From: Acidobacteriota bacterium
Lineage (GTDB): Bacteria > Acidobacteriota > Terriglobia > Terriglobales > Acidobacteriaceae
DNA: 64,000 nt
Direction: 5' to 3'
Assembly (NCBI GenBank): GCA_018268855.1
Contig: JAFDVR010000006.1
Coordinates: forward strand, 124,001-188,000
The notes beneath the pieces were generated by a model. It did not search any database and was not told the origin of the DNA. It was given only the letters and a program-made list of their open reading frames with translations. This document shows positions 8,808 to 18,571 of the stretch, piece after piece. Each line of letters starts with the position of its first letter. Positions within the stretch are counted from its first letter, which is position 1. The translations under genes were made by a program, and so were the position numbers.

Positions 8808-10436
8808 ATGAAATGGATCGCTGCTCTGCTGCTTGGCGCAAGCCTGGTACCTGCTTTCGCTCAAACGAAGTCTTCACATAAAAAACAGATGGATTCGCAT
8901 GCCGACTTCATCGTCTACGGCGCAACCGCAAGCGGCGTAATGACAGCGTACTCTGCCGCGCGCGAGGGCCTGTCCGTCGTCCTGCTGGAACCGGGAGACC
9001 ACGTTGGCGGTATGTTAAGCGGCGGACTTTCCGCGACCGACCTGGGCCGTTACAGCATCATCGGTGGCTACGCGCGGGAGTTCTACATGCGCGTGGCGAG
9101 ATACTACGGCCATGACGACCTGAGCAAGGGTGCATACTGGAGACCGGAGCCGCATGTTGCGGAAGAGATTCTGCGCGCGATGCTGGATGAGGCGCATGTG
9201 AAGGTCTACTTCCACGAACGCCTTCGCGAGCATGGCGGCGTCCGCACACATGCAGGCATGGTGCGCAGTGTTACTACCGAAGATGGGCGGTCGTGGTCTG
9301 CGAAGGTGTTTGCCGATTGCAGCTATGAAGGCGACCTGATGAAGCAGGCTGGCGTGCATTACACCTGGGGACGCGAGGGTGTTTCGGTTTACAACGAAGA
9401 TCTCGCAGGCGTGCGTGCCGAGACACCAAACCATCAATTTCCGTGGCCGCTCTCCGCCTATGACGAGCAGCATCATCTTTATCCCGAAGTGAGCGCGGCT
9501 CCGCTCGCCGCACCAGGTACCGGCGACAAGCTGGTGCAGGCCTATAACTTCCGCGTCATCGTCACGCGCGATCCGGCAAACCGCCTCGCGTTTCCCAAAC
9601 CTGCACATTACAACCCGCATCGCTTTGCTCTGCTCGCTGCTTACCTGAAACAGTTTGCGGAGAAAGAAGGTCGCGCGCCGCTTCCAAAGGACGTTTTTCT
9701 GCCTGGGTCAATTCCCAATGCAAAGGCAGACTTCAACAATCGCGGCCCCTTCTCCACGGATTTTATCGGTCATAGCGCAGAGTATCCTGACGCGTCATAC
9801 GCCAGGCGGGCAGCCATCTGGAAAGAGCACATGCAGTACACGCAGGGCCTCTTCTACTTTTTGACGAACGACGAGTCCGTACCAGCAGAACTGCGCAAAG
9901 CAATGCAGGAGTGGGGCCTGCCGCGTGATGAGTTTGCGGACACCAACCACTGGCCATTCCAGCTCTACGTACGTGAAGGCCGCCGCATGATCGGCACCTA
10001 TGTCATGCGTCAGTCGGACCTGCAGACCGAACGCACTAAAACAGACTCCATCGGCATGGGCTCGTACAACAGCGACTCGCATAACGTGCAACGCATCGCC
10101 ATGCATGACGGCACGGTGAAGAATGAAGGCAACGTCGAAGTCCACGTACAGCCGTACGAAATCCCGTATCGCGTTCTTCTGCCACAGCGCGCGGAAGCGA
10201 CAAACCTGCTGGTGCCGGTATGTTTCTCCGCATCGCACATTGCGTATTCCTCACTTCGCATGGAGCCGCAGTATATGATTCTCGGCCAGGCGGCAGGAAC
10301 GGCTGCGGCGATTGCGGTGGAAACCAAAAAAGCTGTGCAGGATGTGAGCGTGTCTGCTCTACAGAAAAATCTGCATGAGCATGGCGCCGTGCTTTCGCTG
10401 GACGAAGAGATTACTTCTCCAAAGAAAGACAAGTAA
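8808..10436 (+). CDS. Secreted FAD-dependent oxidoreductase
   Basis: A 542-residue protein with a signal peptide (MKWIAALLLGASLVPAFAQ) and a Rossmann FAD-binding start at about residues 33-60: DFIVYGATASGVMTAYSAAR, then VVLLEPGDHVGG. It belongs to the large FAD-dependent oxidoreductase family (PF12831-like) common in Acidobacteriota and Bacteroidota glycan-use regions. The conserved end SSLRMEPQYMILGQAAGTAA is present. The substrate is unknown. It is convergent with the KbaZ-type gene and lies near secreted glycosidases, so a role on sugars or polyols is likely but unproven. Confidence 0.85.
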   Translation: MKWIAALLLGASLVPAFAQTKSSHKKQMDSHADFIVYGATASGVMTAYSAAREGLSVVLLEPGDHVGGMLSGGLSATDLGRYSIIGGYAREFYMRVARYYGHDDLSKGAYWRPEPHVAEEILRAMLDEAHVKVYFHERLREHGGVRTHAGMVRSVTTEDGRSWSAKVFADCSYEGDLMKQAGVHYTWGREGVSVYNEDLAGVRAETPNHQFPWPLSAYDEQHHLYPEVSAAPLAAPGTGDKLVQAYNFRVIVTRDPANRLAFPKPAHYNPHRFALLAAYLKQFAEKEGRAPLPKDVFLPGSIPNAKADFNNRGPFSTDFIGHSAEYPDASYARRAAIWKEHMQYTQGLFYFLTNDESVPAELRKAMQEWGLPRDEFADTNHWPFQLYVREGRRMIGTYVMRQSDLQTERTKTDSIGMGSYNSDSHNVQRIAMHDGTVKNEGNVEVHVQPYEIPYRVLLPQRAEATNLLVPVCFSASHIAYSSLRMEPQYMILGQAAGTAAAIAVETKKAVQDVSVSALQKNLHEHGAVLSLDEEITSPKKDK

Positions 10437-10459
10437 CGCGCTGAAGTTGCTACGGCGAT

Positions 10460-11734
10460 TTACTGAAAGCACGCCGCCGCATACGGCCTGATTGCTTCCC
10501 GCACAGCGTTCAGCACAATCCATAGCGGCTCGTTAGGTATACTGCCCGCGCGCACAGCGCGATACGCATCGGGTAGATAAGCGCTGAGCATCGTCTCAGG
10601 AATAGTGCGCTGCGAGAGATTGTCCATCAATGTATCCACAGCAGCTTTCACCTGCGGTTCGGGCCAGTAGTAGCGCATGCGGTCGCTGTAGCTGTAGCGG
10701 CGGAGGAGACGCTGCTCTTCTTCGGTGCCGTGATAGTGACCTTTCCAGTTTTTCGGCTCGCGCAGCATGGTGTCTTCCACTACGCGGATGAGGTTGGAGC
10801 GGTCTTGTGCAGGGACGAGTTCGTCTTCAATAGCTGCAAGCCCAAAGAGCGCTTCGCGCAAGGCGAAGGTGAGCGCGGGACCCACTTTCAGGATGGCGAA
10901 GCCGTCGCGTACCAGATCGACATAGTTCTGCGGAAGCTGGTAGTCGGAAGAGTGCGCTTCAAAGACGAGCGGCGTGTGCGCATCGAGCAGCTTGATGAGG
11001 TCCTGCGCCTTGGATGGTTCGTACAGAACGACGCTGTCGTGGTTGAACTCCACTCCGGGCTGCACGACAAGCGCGATCACGCGCGGCCATGCTGCTTCCA
11101 ATCCATGCGCGGCGAAGATTTCGCGGTGCGTGATAAGTGTCTCTTCGGCATCGGCGCGCTTGGTCACAGCGATATGGTCGAGGCTCTCCGTCGCACCGCC
11201 GGGCACAGGCACTTCGGTTCCGATGACGTAGCTCAACGGATCGCGGCGCTCGCCTGCTGCCTTCTCTGCTGCTTCGCAGAGCTGGGCTGCGCGTTCGGCG
11301 ACGGTTTCCACGGCGATGGGGGTAGGGTCGTCGGCGCAGGACATACTTGCGTCCAGATGCAGCTTGGTGAATCCTGCACGCGCGTACTCGGCCACCATAG
11401 CGATCGCATGCTTCATCGCTTCGGCTGCGGGAAGCTTCTGCCACGGGTTTGGTCCGAGATGATCGCCGCCGAGAATGATCCGCTCGCGCGGCATGCCTTC
11501 GCGGTCCGCGATCTGCATCACCATTGCGTGAAAGTCCGCCGGACGCATACCGGTGTACCCGCCAAACTGGTTGACCTGGTTGGAAGTCGCCTCGATGAGC
11601 AAAGGACTATCATCGGCAATGGCCTGCTGCATGGCTGCCGCCAGCACCCACGGGTGCGCGGAGCAGATGGAGTAGATTCCACGGGCGCTGGACGACTTAC
11701 GATGGGCGAGCAGGTCACGCAATGTATCTGGCAA
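10460..11734 (-). CDS. Tagatose-bisphosphate aldolase non-catalytic subunit family (KbaZ/GatZ)
   Basis: A 424-residue protein of the KbaZ/GatZ family. Motifs include GIYSICSAHPWVLAAAM (19-35), EATSNQVNQFGGYTGM (48-63), ILGGDHLGPNPW (86-97) and KLHLDASMSCADD. In Enterobacteria this subunit stabilises the class II aldolase KbaY/GatY in galactitol or N-acetylgalactosamine breakdown. No catalytic partner lies in the window, although a different (LacD-type) tagatose-bisphosphate aldolase is encoded at 57052-58062. Some stand-alone relatives may act as sugar kinases or aldolases alone, so the exact role is open. It is divergent from the amidohydrolase gene across a palindromic region. Confidence 0.88.
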   Translation of the reverse strand: MPDTLRDLLAHRKSSSARGIYSICSAHPWVLAAAMQQAIADDSPLLIEATSNQVNQFGGYTGMRPADFHAMVMQIADREGMPRERIILGGDHLGPNPWQKLPAAEAMKHAIAMVAEYARAGFTKLHLDASMSCADDPTPIAVETVAERAAQLCEAAEKAAGERRDPLSYVIGTEVPVPGGATESLDHIAVTKRADAEETLITHREIFAAHGLEAAWPRVIALVVQPGVEFNHDSVVLYEPSKAQDLIKLLDAHTPLVFEAHSSDYQLPQNYVDLVRDGFAILKVGPALTFALREALFGLAAIEDELVPAQDRSNLIRVVEDTMLREPKNWKGHYHGTEEEQRLLRRYSYSDRMRYYWPEPQVKAAVDTLMDNLSQRTIPETMLSAYLPDAYRAVRAGSIPNEPLWIVLNAVREAIRPYAAACFQ

Positions 11735-11789
11735 GACGGTATCCTTTTGTTTCGTATTGACCGATGAGAAGTTCAGAATATACCTTGAA

Positions 11790-11801
11790 CGAAATATTTC
11801 G
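11790..11801. promoter_or_regulatory. Palindrome in divergent promoter region, operator candidate
   Basis: CGAAATATTTCG is a perfect 12-bp palindrome between the divergent KbaZ-type and amidohydrolase genes. Its half-site CGAAAT matches the half-site of the palindrome at 435-456, so the same regulator type could act at both. Inference only. Confidence 0.35.
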
Positions 11802-11825
11802 AAACCTGCGAGAAGAGCCTTCTAC

Positions 11826-12863
11826 ATGGACAAGTTTGTTGAACTGGTGACTGCAAAAGCTGAAGTGGACTTGCGTTTGAGCGATTTTGAACCGCGCACC
11901 TCGCTGACCACGGCAGTCCACGACCTGCACCACGCCATCGTTCCTGTGATTGATTATCACAATCATCTCGATTCGATGGAACCGGCGGACGTGCTCCGTA
12001 TTATGGACGCGTGCGGCGTGGAGCGGTGCGTGAACATCACCATGCAGGTAGGCGAGGCCGCGCATGCCATTCTGGACAAGTATCATGCGGCGTCCAACCG
12101 CTTCAACTCCATCGGTTGGATGGACTGGACGGGCGTGGAGCGCAGTGATTTTGTGGAAGTGACGAAGCGCCGCTTGCAGGCGCTGGTGGACCACGGCGCT
12201 ATCGGCATCAAGTTCTGGAAAGATTTCGGTCTCACGCTGCGCGACGCAGATGGCAAGCTGCTGCGCATCGATGACGAGCGCTTTGCGCCCATCTTCGACT
12301 TCTGCGGCGAACTCGGTCTGCCGGTGATGTTCCACACGGCCGACCCAACCGCGTTCTTCTTCCCCATTGACCGCTTCAACGAGCGATACGAAGAACTCGC
12401 CGCACACCCGGACTGGGGCTTCTACGGCGTGGAAGTCACCAAGCGCGAGTTGCTGGAGGCGCGCAACCGCGTGATCGCTCGCCATCCCAAGATCACGTTT
12501 GTAGGCGCACATTGCGCGGAGAGCAGCGAAGACCTCGGCTTCCTGAAACAGACGATGAATAGCCTGCCGAACCTGATGATCGACATCAGCGCGCGCACGG
12601 CCGAACTTGGCCGCCAGCCGTATACAGCGCGCGAGTTCCTGATCCAGTACGCAGACCGCGTTCTGTTTGGTACGGACCTGCTGCCTGAGGTTTCAATGTA
12701 TCGCCTGCACTATCGTTTCCTGGAAACAGCGGACGAATACTTTGAGTATCCGAGCCACGCTTCGCGGCAGGGGCGCTGGAACATCTGCGGCCTGAACCTG
12801 CCGGAAGATGTTTTGCGTAAGATGTATCGTGAAAATGCATTGAAACTCCTCCCCGCGCTCTAA
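11826..12863 (+). CDS. Amidohydrolase family (metal-dependent TIM-barrel) protein
   Basis: A 345-residue member of the amidohydrolase_2 (PF04909) group. The metal motif appears as VIDYHNHLD near residue 42, later HTADP and GAHCAES supply further ligands, and VLFGTDLL near the end supplies the catalytic Asp. This group includes decarboxylases and lactonases such as 2-pyrone-4,6-dicarboxylate hydrolase-like enzymes. I prefer the ATG at 11826 to the TTG at 11757, because the upstream stretch overlaps the divergent promoter and palindrome. The GH20 gene follows after 30 bases, so the two are probably cotranscribed. Substrate unknown. Confidence 0.8.
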   Translation: MDKFVELVTAKAEVDLRLSDFEPRTSLTTAVHDLHHAIVPVIDYHNHLDSMEPADVLRIMDACGVERCVNITMQVGEAAHAILDKYHAASNRFNSIGWMDWTGVERSDFVEVTKRRLQALVDHGAIGIKFWKDFGLTLRDADGKLLRIDDERFAPIFDFCGELGLPVMFHTADPTAFFFPIDRFNERYEELAAHPDWGFYGVEVTKRELLEARNRVIARHPKITFVGAHCAESSEDLGFLKQTMNSLPNLMIDISARTAELGRQPYTAREFLIQYADRVLFGTDLLPEVSMYRLHYRFLETADEYFEYPSHASRQGRWNICGLNLPEDVLRKMYRENALKLLPAL

Positions 12864-12893
12864 CTCAAACACAGCAACACCGGAGATCACGGA

Positions 12894-14942
12894 ATGCACG
12901 TCGCTGCTCGTTTTGCTCTTACGGCCGCACTCGCGGCGCTTCCCTTCACCGCAGCCGCACAGACTGCCTTCGTCAACACGCTCATGCCGCAGCCGGCAGA
13001 AATTCACGCTGGTTCCGGCAGCGGTCTTCCAGTCAATGTGGATCTCACTGCCTCTGTTTCGCCTGCAAACAGTGCGCCTCTGCATAATGCAGCTGAGCGT
13101 ATGATGTGGCGGCTCAGCAATGCGAGCGGCGTGCAGTTCAAAATGCGGATTGCCGAAAGCGGCGACGGCTTCATCACCATTCATGTCGCGGACACCTCCA
13201 CCGTACGCCCGTACCTGAAGGTGGATGAAAGCTATCAACTCGATGTCACCGAAGGCCACGCGAACATCGAAGCGAAAACATTGATGGGCGCTTACGATGC
13301 CATGGAGACGCTCACGCAGCTTATGCAGCCCAGCGATAACGGCTTCGTGCTGCCTGCAGTGCATGTTCAGGACAGCCCGCGCTTTCCGTGGCGCGGATTG
13401 CTCATCGATGCAGGTCGCCACTTTATTCCGGTGGATTCTGTTCTACGCACGCTCGACGGCATGGCGGCGGTGAAACTGAATGTGCTGCATTGGCACCTCA
13501 GCGAAAATCAGGGTTTCCGCGTAGAGAGCAAGCGCTTTCCTAAGCTGCATGAGTTGGGCAGCGGCGGCGAGTATTACACCCAGGCGGAGATCAAGCAGAT
13601 CATCGCGTACGCAACGGCCCGCGGCATCCGCGTAGTGCCTGAGTTCGATCTTCCCGGCCACTCCACAAGCTGGCTGGTGGCCTATCCCGATCTCGGCAGC
13701 GCGCCCGGACCGTACAAGAATGAAGTCGTCTTCGGCATTCATGACGAAGTGCTCGATCCTACGCGCGAGTCAACATTCACGTTTCTGGATGAGTTCTTTG
13801 GGGAAATGGCACAACTCTTCCCCGATGAGTACATGCACATCGGCGGTGATGAGAGCAACGGAAAACAGTGGCGCAACAACCCGAAGATCGCCGCTTACAT
13901 GAAGCAGCACGGCTACGCCGATACCAAGGCATTGCAGGCCTATTTCAACAAGCGGCTGCAGGCGATTCTGCACAAGCATGGCAAGAAGATGGTGGGCTGG
14001 GACGAAATTCTGCATCCCGATCTCTCCCCCGATGTGGTGGTGCAAACGTGGCACAAGGTCGATTTCCTGATCAACAGCGCCAAGCAGGGACACCAGGCAT
14101 TCTTCTCGCAGCCGTGGTATCTCGATCACAACTACAGCGCTGCGCAGATGTATGCCGCCGATCCTATTCCCGCAAGTGCATCCCTTACTGAGGAACAGCA
14201 GAAGCTCATCCTCGGCGGCGAAGCTTGCCAATGGGGTGAACAAGTCAATGCAGATACGCTCGACTCGCGCATCTGGCCGCGCGCTGCTGCCGTGGCGGAA
14301 CGTCTGTGGTCGCCTGCGCATCTGCGGGACACCGACGACATGTATCGCCGCTTGCGCGTAGAAGAGCTTCGCCTGGATGGCCTCGGCCTGCACAACATCT
14401 CCGGCCCACAGCGCAGACAACGTCAAATTGCCGGCACAGAAAAGCTGCCTGCGTCGTTCGAGGCTTTTGTAGAGGCGCTCGAGCCGGTTGATTTCGGGCG
14501 TCGTGCACGTTTGCAGAAGACCTCCCGCGATACACCGCTAACCAATCTGGTGGATGCTGTGCGCATGGATCCTCCGCTGAAGCATGAGTTTGCAGTACAG
14601 ATGCAGACGTATCTGCACAGCAACGATGCGGCCGCACGCACGCAAGCACGCGAACAGCTCAAAGCTCTCTTCCAGAGCTGGGTCACGCTGTCGCCCGATC
14701 TCGACCGCCTTGCTGCATCGCGTCCGCAGTTGAAGCAGATTGTTGTACGCCGCGCAGAGTGGCCGCAGCTTGGCCAGCTTGGCCTTGATCTGATTGCCGC
14801 GCGTGAAGGCAAGCACAAGCTGAGCGCGGACAAAATAGCCAGCGCGAACACGCTGCTTACAGAAGCAGACAAACCCAATGAAGAGTTGGTGCAATATGTA
14901 GTGGCAGCACCGATGAAGGAACTGCTTGCCAGTATTCAGTAA
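12894..14942 (+). CDS. Secreted beta-N-acetylhexosaminidase (GH20)
   Basis: Exported enzyme of 682 residues that removes terminal N-acetyl-glucosamine or -galactosamine, probably from chitin fragments or glycoproteins. There is a signal peptide (MHVAARFALTAALAALPFTAAAQ), then an N-terminal GH20b-type domain. The catalytic barrel starts at FPWRGLLIDAGRHF (about 164). The conserved HWHLSENQGFR segment and the catalytic Asp-Glu pair D319-E320 in HIGGDES are intact. An extra C-terminal helical region of about 150 residues follows the barrel. It sits behind the amidohydrolase gene and is followed by a strong terminator. It probably acts with the GH38 mannosidase and sulfatase nearby on complex glycans. 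Confidence 0.95.
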   Translation: MHVAARFALTAALAALPFTAAAQTAFVNTLMPQPAEIHAGSGSGLPVNVDLTASVSPANSAPLHNAAERMMWRLSNASGVQFKMRIAESGDGFITIHVADTSTVRPYLKVDESYQLDVTEGHANIEAKTLMGAYDAMETLTQLMQPSDNGFVLPAVHVQDSPRFPWRGLLIDAGRHFIPVDSVLRTLDGMAAVKLNVLHWHLSENQGFRVESKRFPKLHELGSGGEYYTQAEIKQIIAYATARGIRVVPEFDLPGHSTSWLVAYPDLGSAPGPYKNEVVFGIHDEVLDPTRESTFTFLDEFFGEMAQLFPDEYMHIGGDESNGKQWRNNPKIAAYMKQHGYADTKALQAYFNKRLQAILHKHGKKMVGWDEILHPDLSPDVVVQTWHKVDFLINSAKQGHQAFFSQPWYLDHNYSAAQMYAADPIPASASLTEEQQKLILGGEACQWGEQVNADTLDSRIWPRAAAVAERLWSPAHLRDTDDMYRRLRVEELRLDGLGLHNISGPQRRQRQIAGTEKLPASFEAFVEALEPVDFGRRARLQKTSRDTPLTNLVDAVRMDPPLKHEFAVQMQTYLHSNDAAARTQAREQLKALFQSWVTLSPDLDRLAASRPQLKQIVVRRAEWPQLGQLGLDLIAAREGKHKLSADKIASANTLLTEADKPNEELVQYVVAAPMKELLASIQ

Positions 14943-14959
14943 TCCAAACAACGACGCAG

Positions 14960-14989
14960 AAAAGGCCGGGCATCTTTGCCCGGCCTTTT
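14960..14989 (+). terminator. Intrinsic terminator after the GH20 gene
   Basis: Perfect 12-bp arms AAAAGGCCGGGC and GCCCGGCCTTTT around a 6-base loop, 17 bases after the stop codon. The A and T ends make it usable in both directions. Confidence 0.9.
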
Positions 14990-15089
14990 CTGTTCTTGCC
15001 TAAATAACACCTATAGCATTTTCGTTATAGGTGCTCAGGCTTTCAGGACTAAAAAGCCGACACTATATTAGATAGGTGCTCGGACTTTT

Positions 15090-15176
15090 CAGGGCCAAAG
15101 GCCCGCACTATATCAGCCTGGGGCAAAGCCCCAGGTATGCAGACTACACAACCAGAGCGCTGAAGGCGCGACCTAT
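15090..15176 (+). repeat. Triple-hairpin intergenic repeat, copy 1
   Basis: Three consecutive small hairpins: CAGGGCCAAAGGCCCGC, then CTGGGGCAAAGCCCCAG, then GAGCGCTGAAGGCGCGA. The same order and linkers (GGTATGC, CCTAT) recur at 20482-20568 and, inverted, at 41415-41497. A degraded partial copy precedes it at about 15020-15085. It lies between convergent GH20 and GH38 genes. Confidence 0.85.
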
Positions 15177-15193
15177 CTCGCACTACCTCTGCT

Positions 15194-18100
15194 CTAGTGC
15201 TTGTACATCACCTGCACCGTCACAATCTCATACGGATGCACCGGCACGGTTACGGTGTTCGCATCCATCTTCAAATGCGCGGCCTCGGGGTTCTCCATCA
15301 GGTCGCTGCTCACGGCGTACGTTGCGCCGGCAGGCACATGCAGCTTTACATCGCCACTTTTGCCTGCCCACTCAAACATACGCACCACCAGGGCATCGCG
15401 ATCTTCAGCTTTCTTGATGGCGGTAATCACAACATTGTCTGCATCGGTAGAAGCGAACGAGTGTGATGCACCCTCCGCGCCACTGTGAGCGAACGTCTGC
15501 ACCGCGCGCAGTGGATAGTTGAACTCGTAGCCATGACGCATGCTCATCGCCTGCTTCCAGTCTCCCGCATGCGGATAGACGGCATACGAGAACTGCTGCA
15601 TCCCCATATCGGCATCCGGGTCTGGGGCCTTCGGCGAACGAAGCAGCGTAAGGCGCAGCCAGTTGCCCACTGCATCGTAACCATACTTGGTCTGGTTCAG
15701 CAGACTCACGCCATGCTGCCCGTCGCCAAGATCGGCCCAGCGGATCGCAGGCACTTCAAAGCGTGCTTTCTCAAACGAGTTGTCACGCGTGGTGGGCCGC
15801 TCGATGGTGCCATAAGGAATTTCGTACGTGGCCTTTGCGCTGGTTGCGGCCAGGGGAAACGCAGCCTTCAGTAGAACGTGGTCTTCGCGCCAGTCGATCT
15901 TGTTATTGAACTGAACGTGATCGGAGCCAGCTTCCAGCACCACTTGCTGCGTGAAGTGCGACTTCTGCCATGTGCGCTCAATCTCAATCGTCGCGCGTAC
16001 CGGTCCGTTCTCGATGAGCTTGACCGAGGAAACTGCAGTGATGGGAGTGAAGTGATCCAGCGTGCCCGGATCGATGTTCCATGCGTCGTACTTTTCCGGG
16101 TTGTCCGCAAACGTCTGCAACTGATTGCCGCAACCGCCCGATGCGATGGTTTCGAAGTTCGTCTTCTTCTCCACCATGCTGGTGATGCAACCCGTCTTCG
16201 GATCGACGACAACTTTCAACTTCGCATTCTCCATCGTGAAGCCTTCTGCATGGAGATCACTCGGCACAGCCTGTGCCGTAGGCACTGCGCGCAGAACCGT
16301 GTAGCCGAGCGATGGCACCATGCCCGGTTCCACCAGAACGCGGAAGCTGCCCGTGGCCGCATCACTGCTTAGCACCTGCGAGAGCAGCGCGTGGCCCTGC
16401 GCATCTTCCATGTGGATGTCCTTTGCGGGTGCGCCCATCTGCACGTCGGCAACGACGGCATCGGAACGGTCCCACGCCAGCGGATTCACCACGGCAACAG
16501 GAACTCCTTTGCTCGCGCGCGTATCTGCTGCGGCTAGGATGGCGGTGAGTGAAGTATTGTCTGACTCACGCGCCTGGCGTAGCACGTTCTCGTAATCGCG
16601 CGCCGCATCCTTGTAGATTTGTCCGATGCCGGAACCAGCAGCCAGATCGTGGAACTGTCCGAAGGAAATCTTCTTCCAGTCCGCCTCAAAGTCAGCACCC
16701 GGATACGGCTTACCCTTCAGCCATGCCAGCGAGGCAAACTTCTCCGCATCCAGCACGGCGACTTCGGTGTTGCGCATGTACGCCTTGTGCTGCGCCTGCG
16801 TGGTGAAGACGCCGCGATGGTATTCGAGATAAAGCTCGTCCTTCCACGTTGGAATTTCGATCTTGCCGTTGCCGGGATCGGCAGGTGCCTTCCATCCCTT
16901 CGCCAGCGTGTCATAATTCCACTCCGGCGAGTCAGCAACGATGGTCTTCTCTACATGGTCAAAGTAGTTTTGCGCCGTGCTGAACTGCATGTGTGGCGTT
17001 ACTGTGCCGGGACCAGACCACTTCTCGCCCTCGTCCAGAACAATGCGCGTCGGTCCGCCGCCGTGATCGCCCACGCCATAAAGATCCAGCACTTCCTTCG
17101 TTCCCGGCACGCGCTCCCATGCCTGCATGTAGTCGCGTGCTTCGCGCGAGGGATGCAGATCGTTGTGACCGTAACCCGTTGGGAAGTACGTCAGCACCTT
17201 GCTGCCATCGGGTGACTCCCACCAGAACAGTCGCAACGGAAGCTGGTTCGTATCGTTCCAATGCATCTTCTGCGTGACGAAATAGTCCACACCAGAACGC
17301 TTGTAAATCTGCGGGAGCTGCCAGTTGTAACCAAACGAATCAGGATTCCAACCGATACGCACATCCACACCGTACTCATGCTTGTAGAAGCGCTTTCCCA
17401 CCAGCAACTGGCGCACCAGCGATTCTCCATCGGGCATGTTGAGATCAGGCTCCACCCACATGCCGCCAACGATCTCCCAGCGGCCTTCCTTGATGCGGCG
17501 CTTGATCTCCTGATTGATGGCGGGATACTTCTCCTTCAGCCACTCGTTGTACTGCGCAGCCGATTGCGTGAACTTGTAATTCGGATACTCACTCATCAAC
17601 GTCGCAGCAGTGCCGTACGTGCGACGCACCACGTCAATGGTCTCGGACTCCGTCCAACGCCACGCAGCATCGATATGCGAGTTGCCGGCCATATCCACCG
17701 TGACACTTTGCAATGCCGGCCGAAACTTCATCAGCGCCTCATGCGCCTTCCTAAGCGATGCGTCGAATGCAGCCTGATCGCCCTTGACCAGTGCCGCCGT
17801 ATCCACCATGGCGATGGCCGCATTCACCTCATCAGCATCGCCGGCCTTCGCCGTCGCGGGCAACATCGTGCTCACGGCCAGCGCCTCTTCGCGCAGGTCG
17901 CCGGGACGCGGACGCTTACTGTCCGGCTCGATCAGCACCGTTCCACTGTTGAGTGTCTTCGGCTCCGGCGACGGCAGCAGCTTCACCGCAATCTTGAAGA
18001 CATCTCCCGGATGCGCCTCTTCGGTCAGAACGATGGGCTCCAGGTCTTCGCCAAGCGCGATGCGGCGGCCATTCACATAAACAATCTCGCCCGTCGGCTT

Positions 18101-18463
18101 ATGCACGCTGAGATTCAGCCACAGGCGCGCACCCGTAATGTCGTATCCCTTCAGCGACTTCGGCACCGTCACCGTGGTGCGAAACCACGCCGCATCCAGT
18201 CCCGCCGAAAGCGACTTCGTCACCTTTTTCCACTGGCTATCGTCCAGATTGGCCGCTTCGCCATGCGCCAGATCGCCTGCGTGATAGCGCCAGCTCACAC
18301 CGGGAATGGTCGAGAGCGCATTCAACGTCTTCAGCGTCTCGTTGGAAGCAGGCGACAACACATTCGCCGCCGCTGGCTGTACGTCCTGCGCCAAAGCAGC
18401 AGCACCTGCCGCCAGCGATCCCAAAAGGACAAGGCGCAGAAATGAGGATGAAAAATTGGACAT
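15194..18463 (-). CDS. Secreted alpha-mannosidase (GH38)
   Basis: Exported glycosidase of 1089 residues. The GH38 catalytic domain begins with GNSHIDAAWRWTESETID, and zinc is expected to bind the H and D of HID. The nucleophile is D375 in WNPDSFGY, and the conserved QKMHWND loop follows. Galactose-mutarotase-like middle and C-terminal beta domains typical of GH38 make up the second half. I chose the ATG at 18463 because AGGAG lies 8 bases upstream and it begins a good signal peptide (MSNFSSSFLRLVLLGSLAAG). It likely removes alpha-mannose from fungal or plant glycans. It is divergent from the PabBC gene. Confidence 0.93.
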   Translation of the reverse strand: MSNFSSSFLRLVLLGSLAAGAAALAQDVQPAAANVLSPASNETLKTLNALSTIPGVSWRYHAGDLAHGEAANLDDSQWKKVTKSLSAGLDAAWFRTTVTVPKSLKGYDITGARLWLNLSVHKPTGEIVYVNGRRIALGEDLEPIVLTEEAHPGDVFKIAVKLLPSPEPKTLNSGTVLIEPDSKRPRPGDLREEALAVSTMLPATAKAGDADEVNAAIAMVDTAALVKGDQAAFDASLRKAHEALMKFRPALQSVTVDMAGNSHIDAAWRWTESETIDVVRRTYGTAATLMSEYPNYKFTQSAAQYNEWLKEKYPAINQEIKRRIKEGRWEIVGGMWVEPDLNMPDGESLVRQLLVGKRFYKHEYGVDVRIGWNPDSFGYNWQLPQIYKRSGVDYFVTQKMHWNDTNQLPLRLFWWESPDGSKVLTYFPTGYGHNDLHPSREARDYMQAWERVPGTKEVLDLYGVGDHGGGPTRIVLDEGEKWSGPGTVTPHMQFSTAQNYFDHVEKTIVADSPEWNYDTLAKGWKAPADPGNGKIEIPTWKDELYLEYHRGVFTTQAQHKAYMRNTEVAVLDAEKFASLAWLKGKPYPGADFEADWKKISFGQFHDLAAGSGIGQIYKDAARDYENVLRQARESDNTSLTAILAAADTRASKGVPVAVVNPLAWDRSDAVVADVQMGAPAKDIHMEDAQGHALLSQVLSSDAATGSFRVLVEPGMVPSLGYTVLRAVPTAQAVPSDLHAEGFTMENAKLKVVVDPKTGCITSMVEKKTNFETIASGGCGNQLQTFADNPEKYDAWNIDPGTLDHFTPITAVSSVKLIENGPVRATIEIERTWQKSHFTQQVVLEAGSDHVQFNNKIDWREDHVLLKAAFPLAATSAKATYEIPYGTIERPTTRDNSFEKARFEVPAIRWADLGDGQHGVSLLNQTKYGYDAVGNWLRLTLLRSPKAPDPDADMGMQQFSYAVYPHAGDWKQAMSMRHGYEFNYPLRAVQTFAHSGAEGASHSFASTDADNVVITAIKKAEDRDALVVRMFEWAGKSGDVKLHVPAGATYAVSSDLMENPEAAHLKMDANTVTVPVHPYEIVTVQVMYKH

Positions 18464-18571
18464 GCGAAGATCTCCTGAAAGCAAAACAATTGAGGGATAA
18501 AGGATCTGTCCCATCGAACGTATGACTTCGCTTCCGCCAATGTCAATCGCAACGCGCTACCCTGCTAGAAG

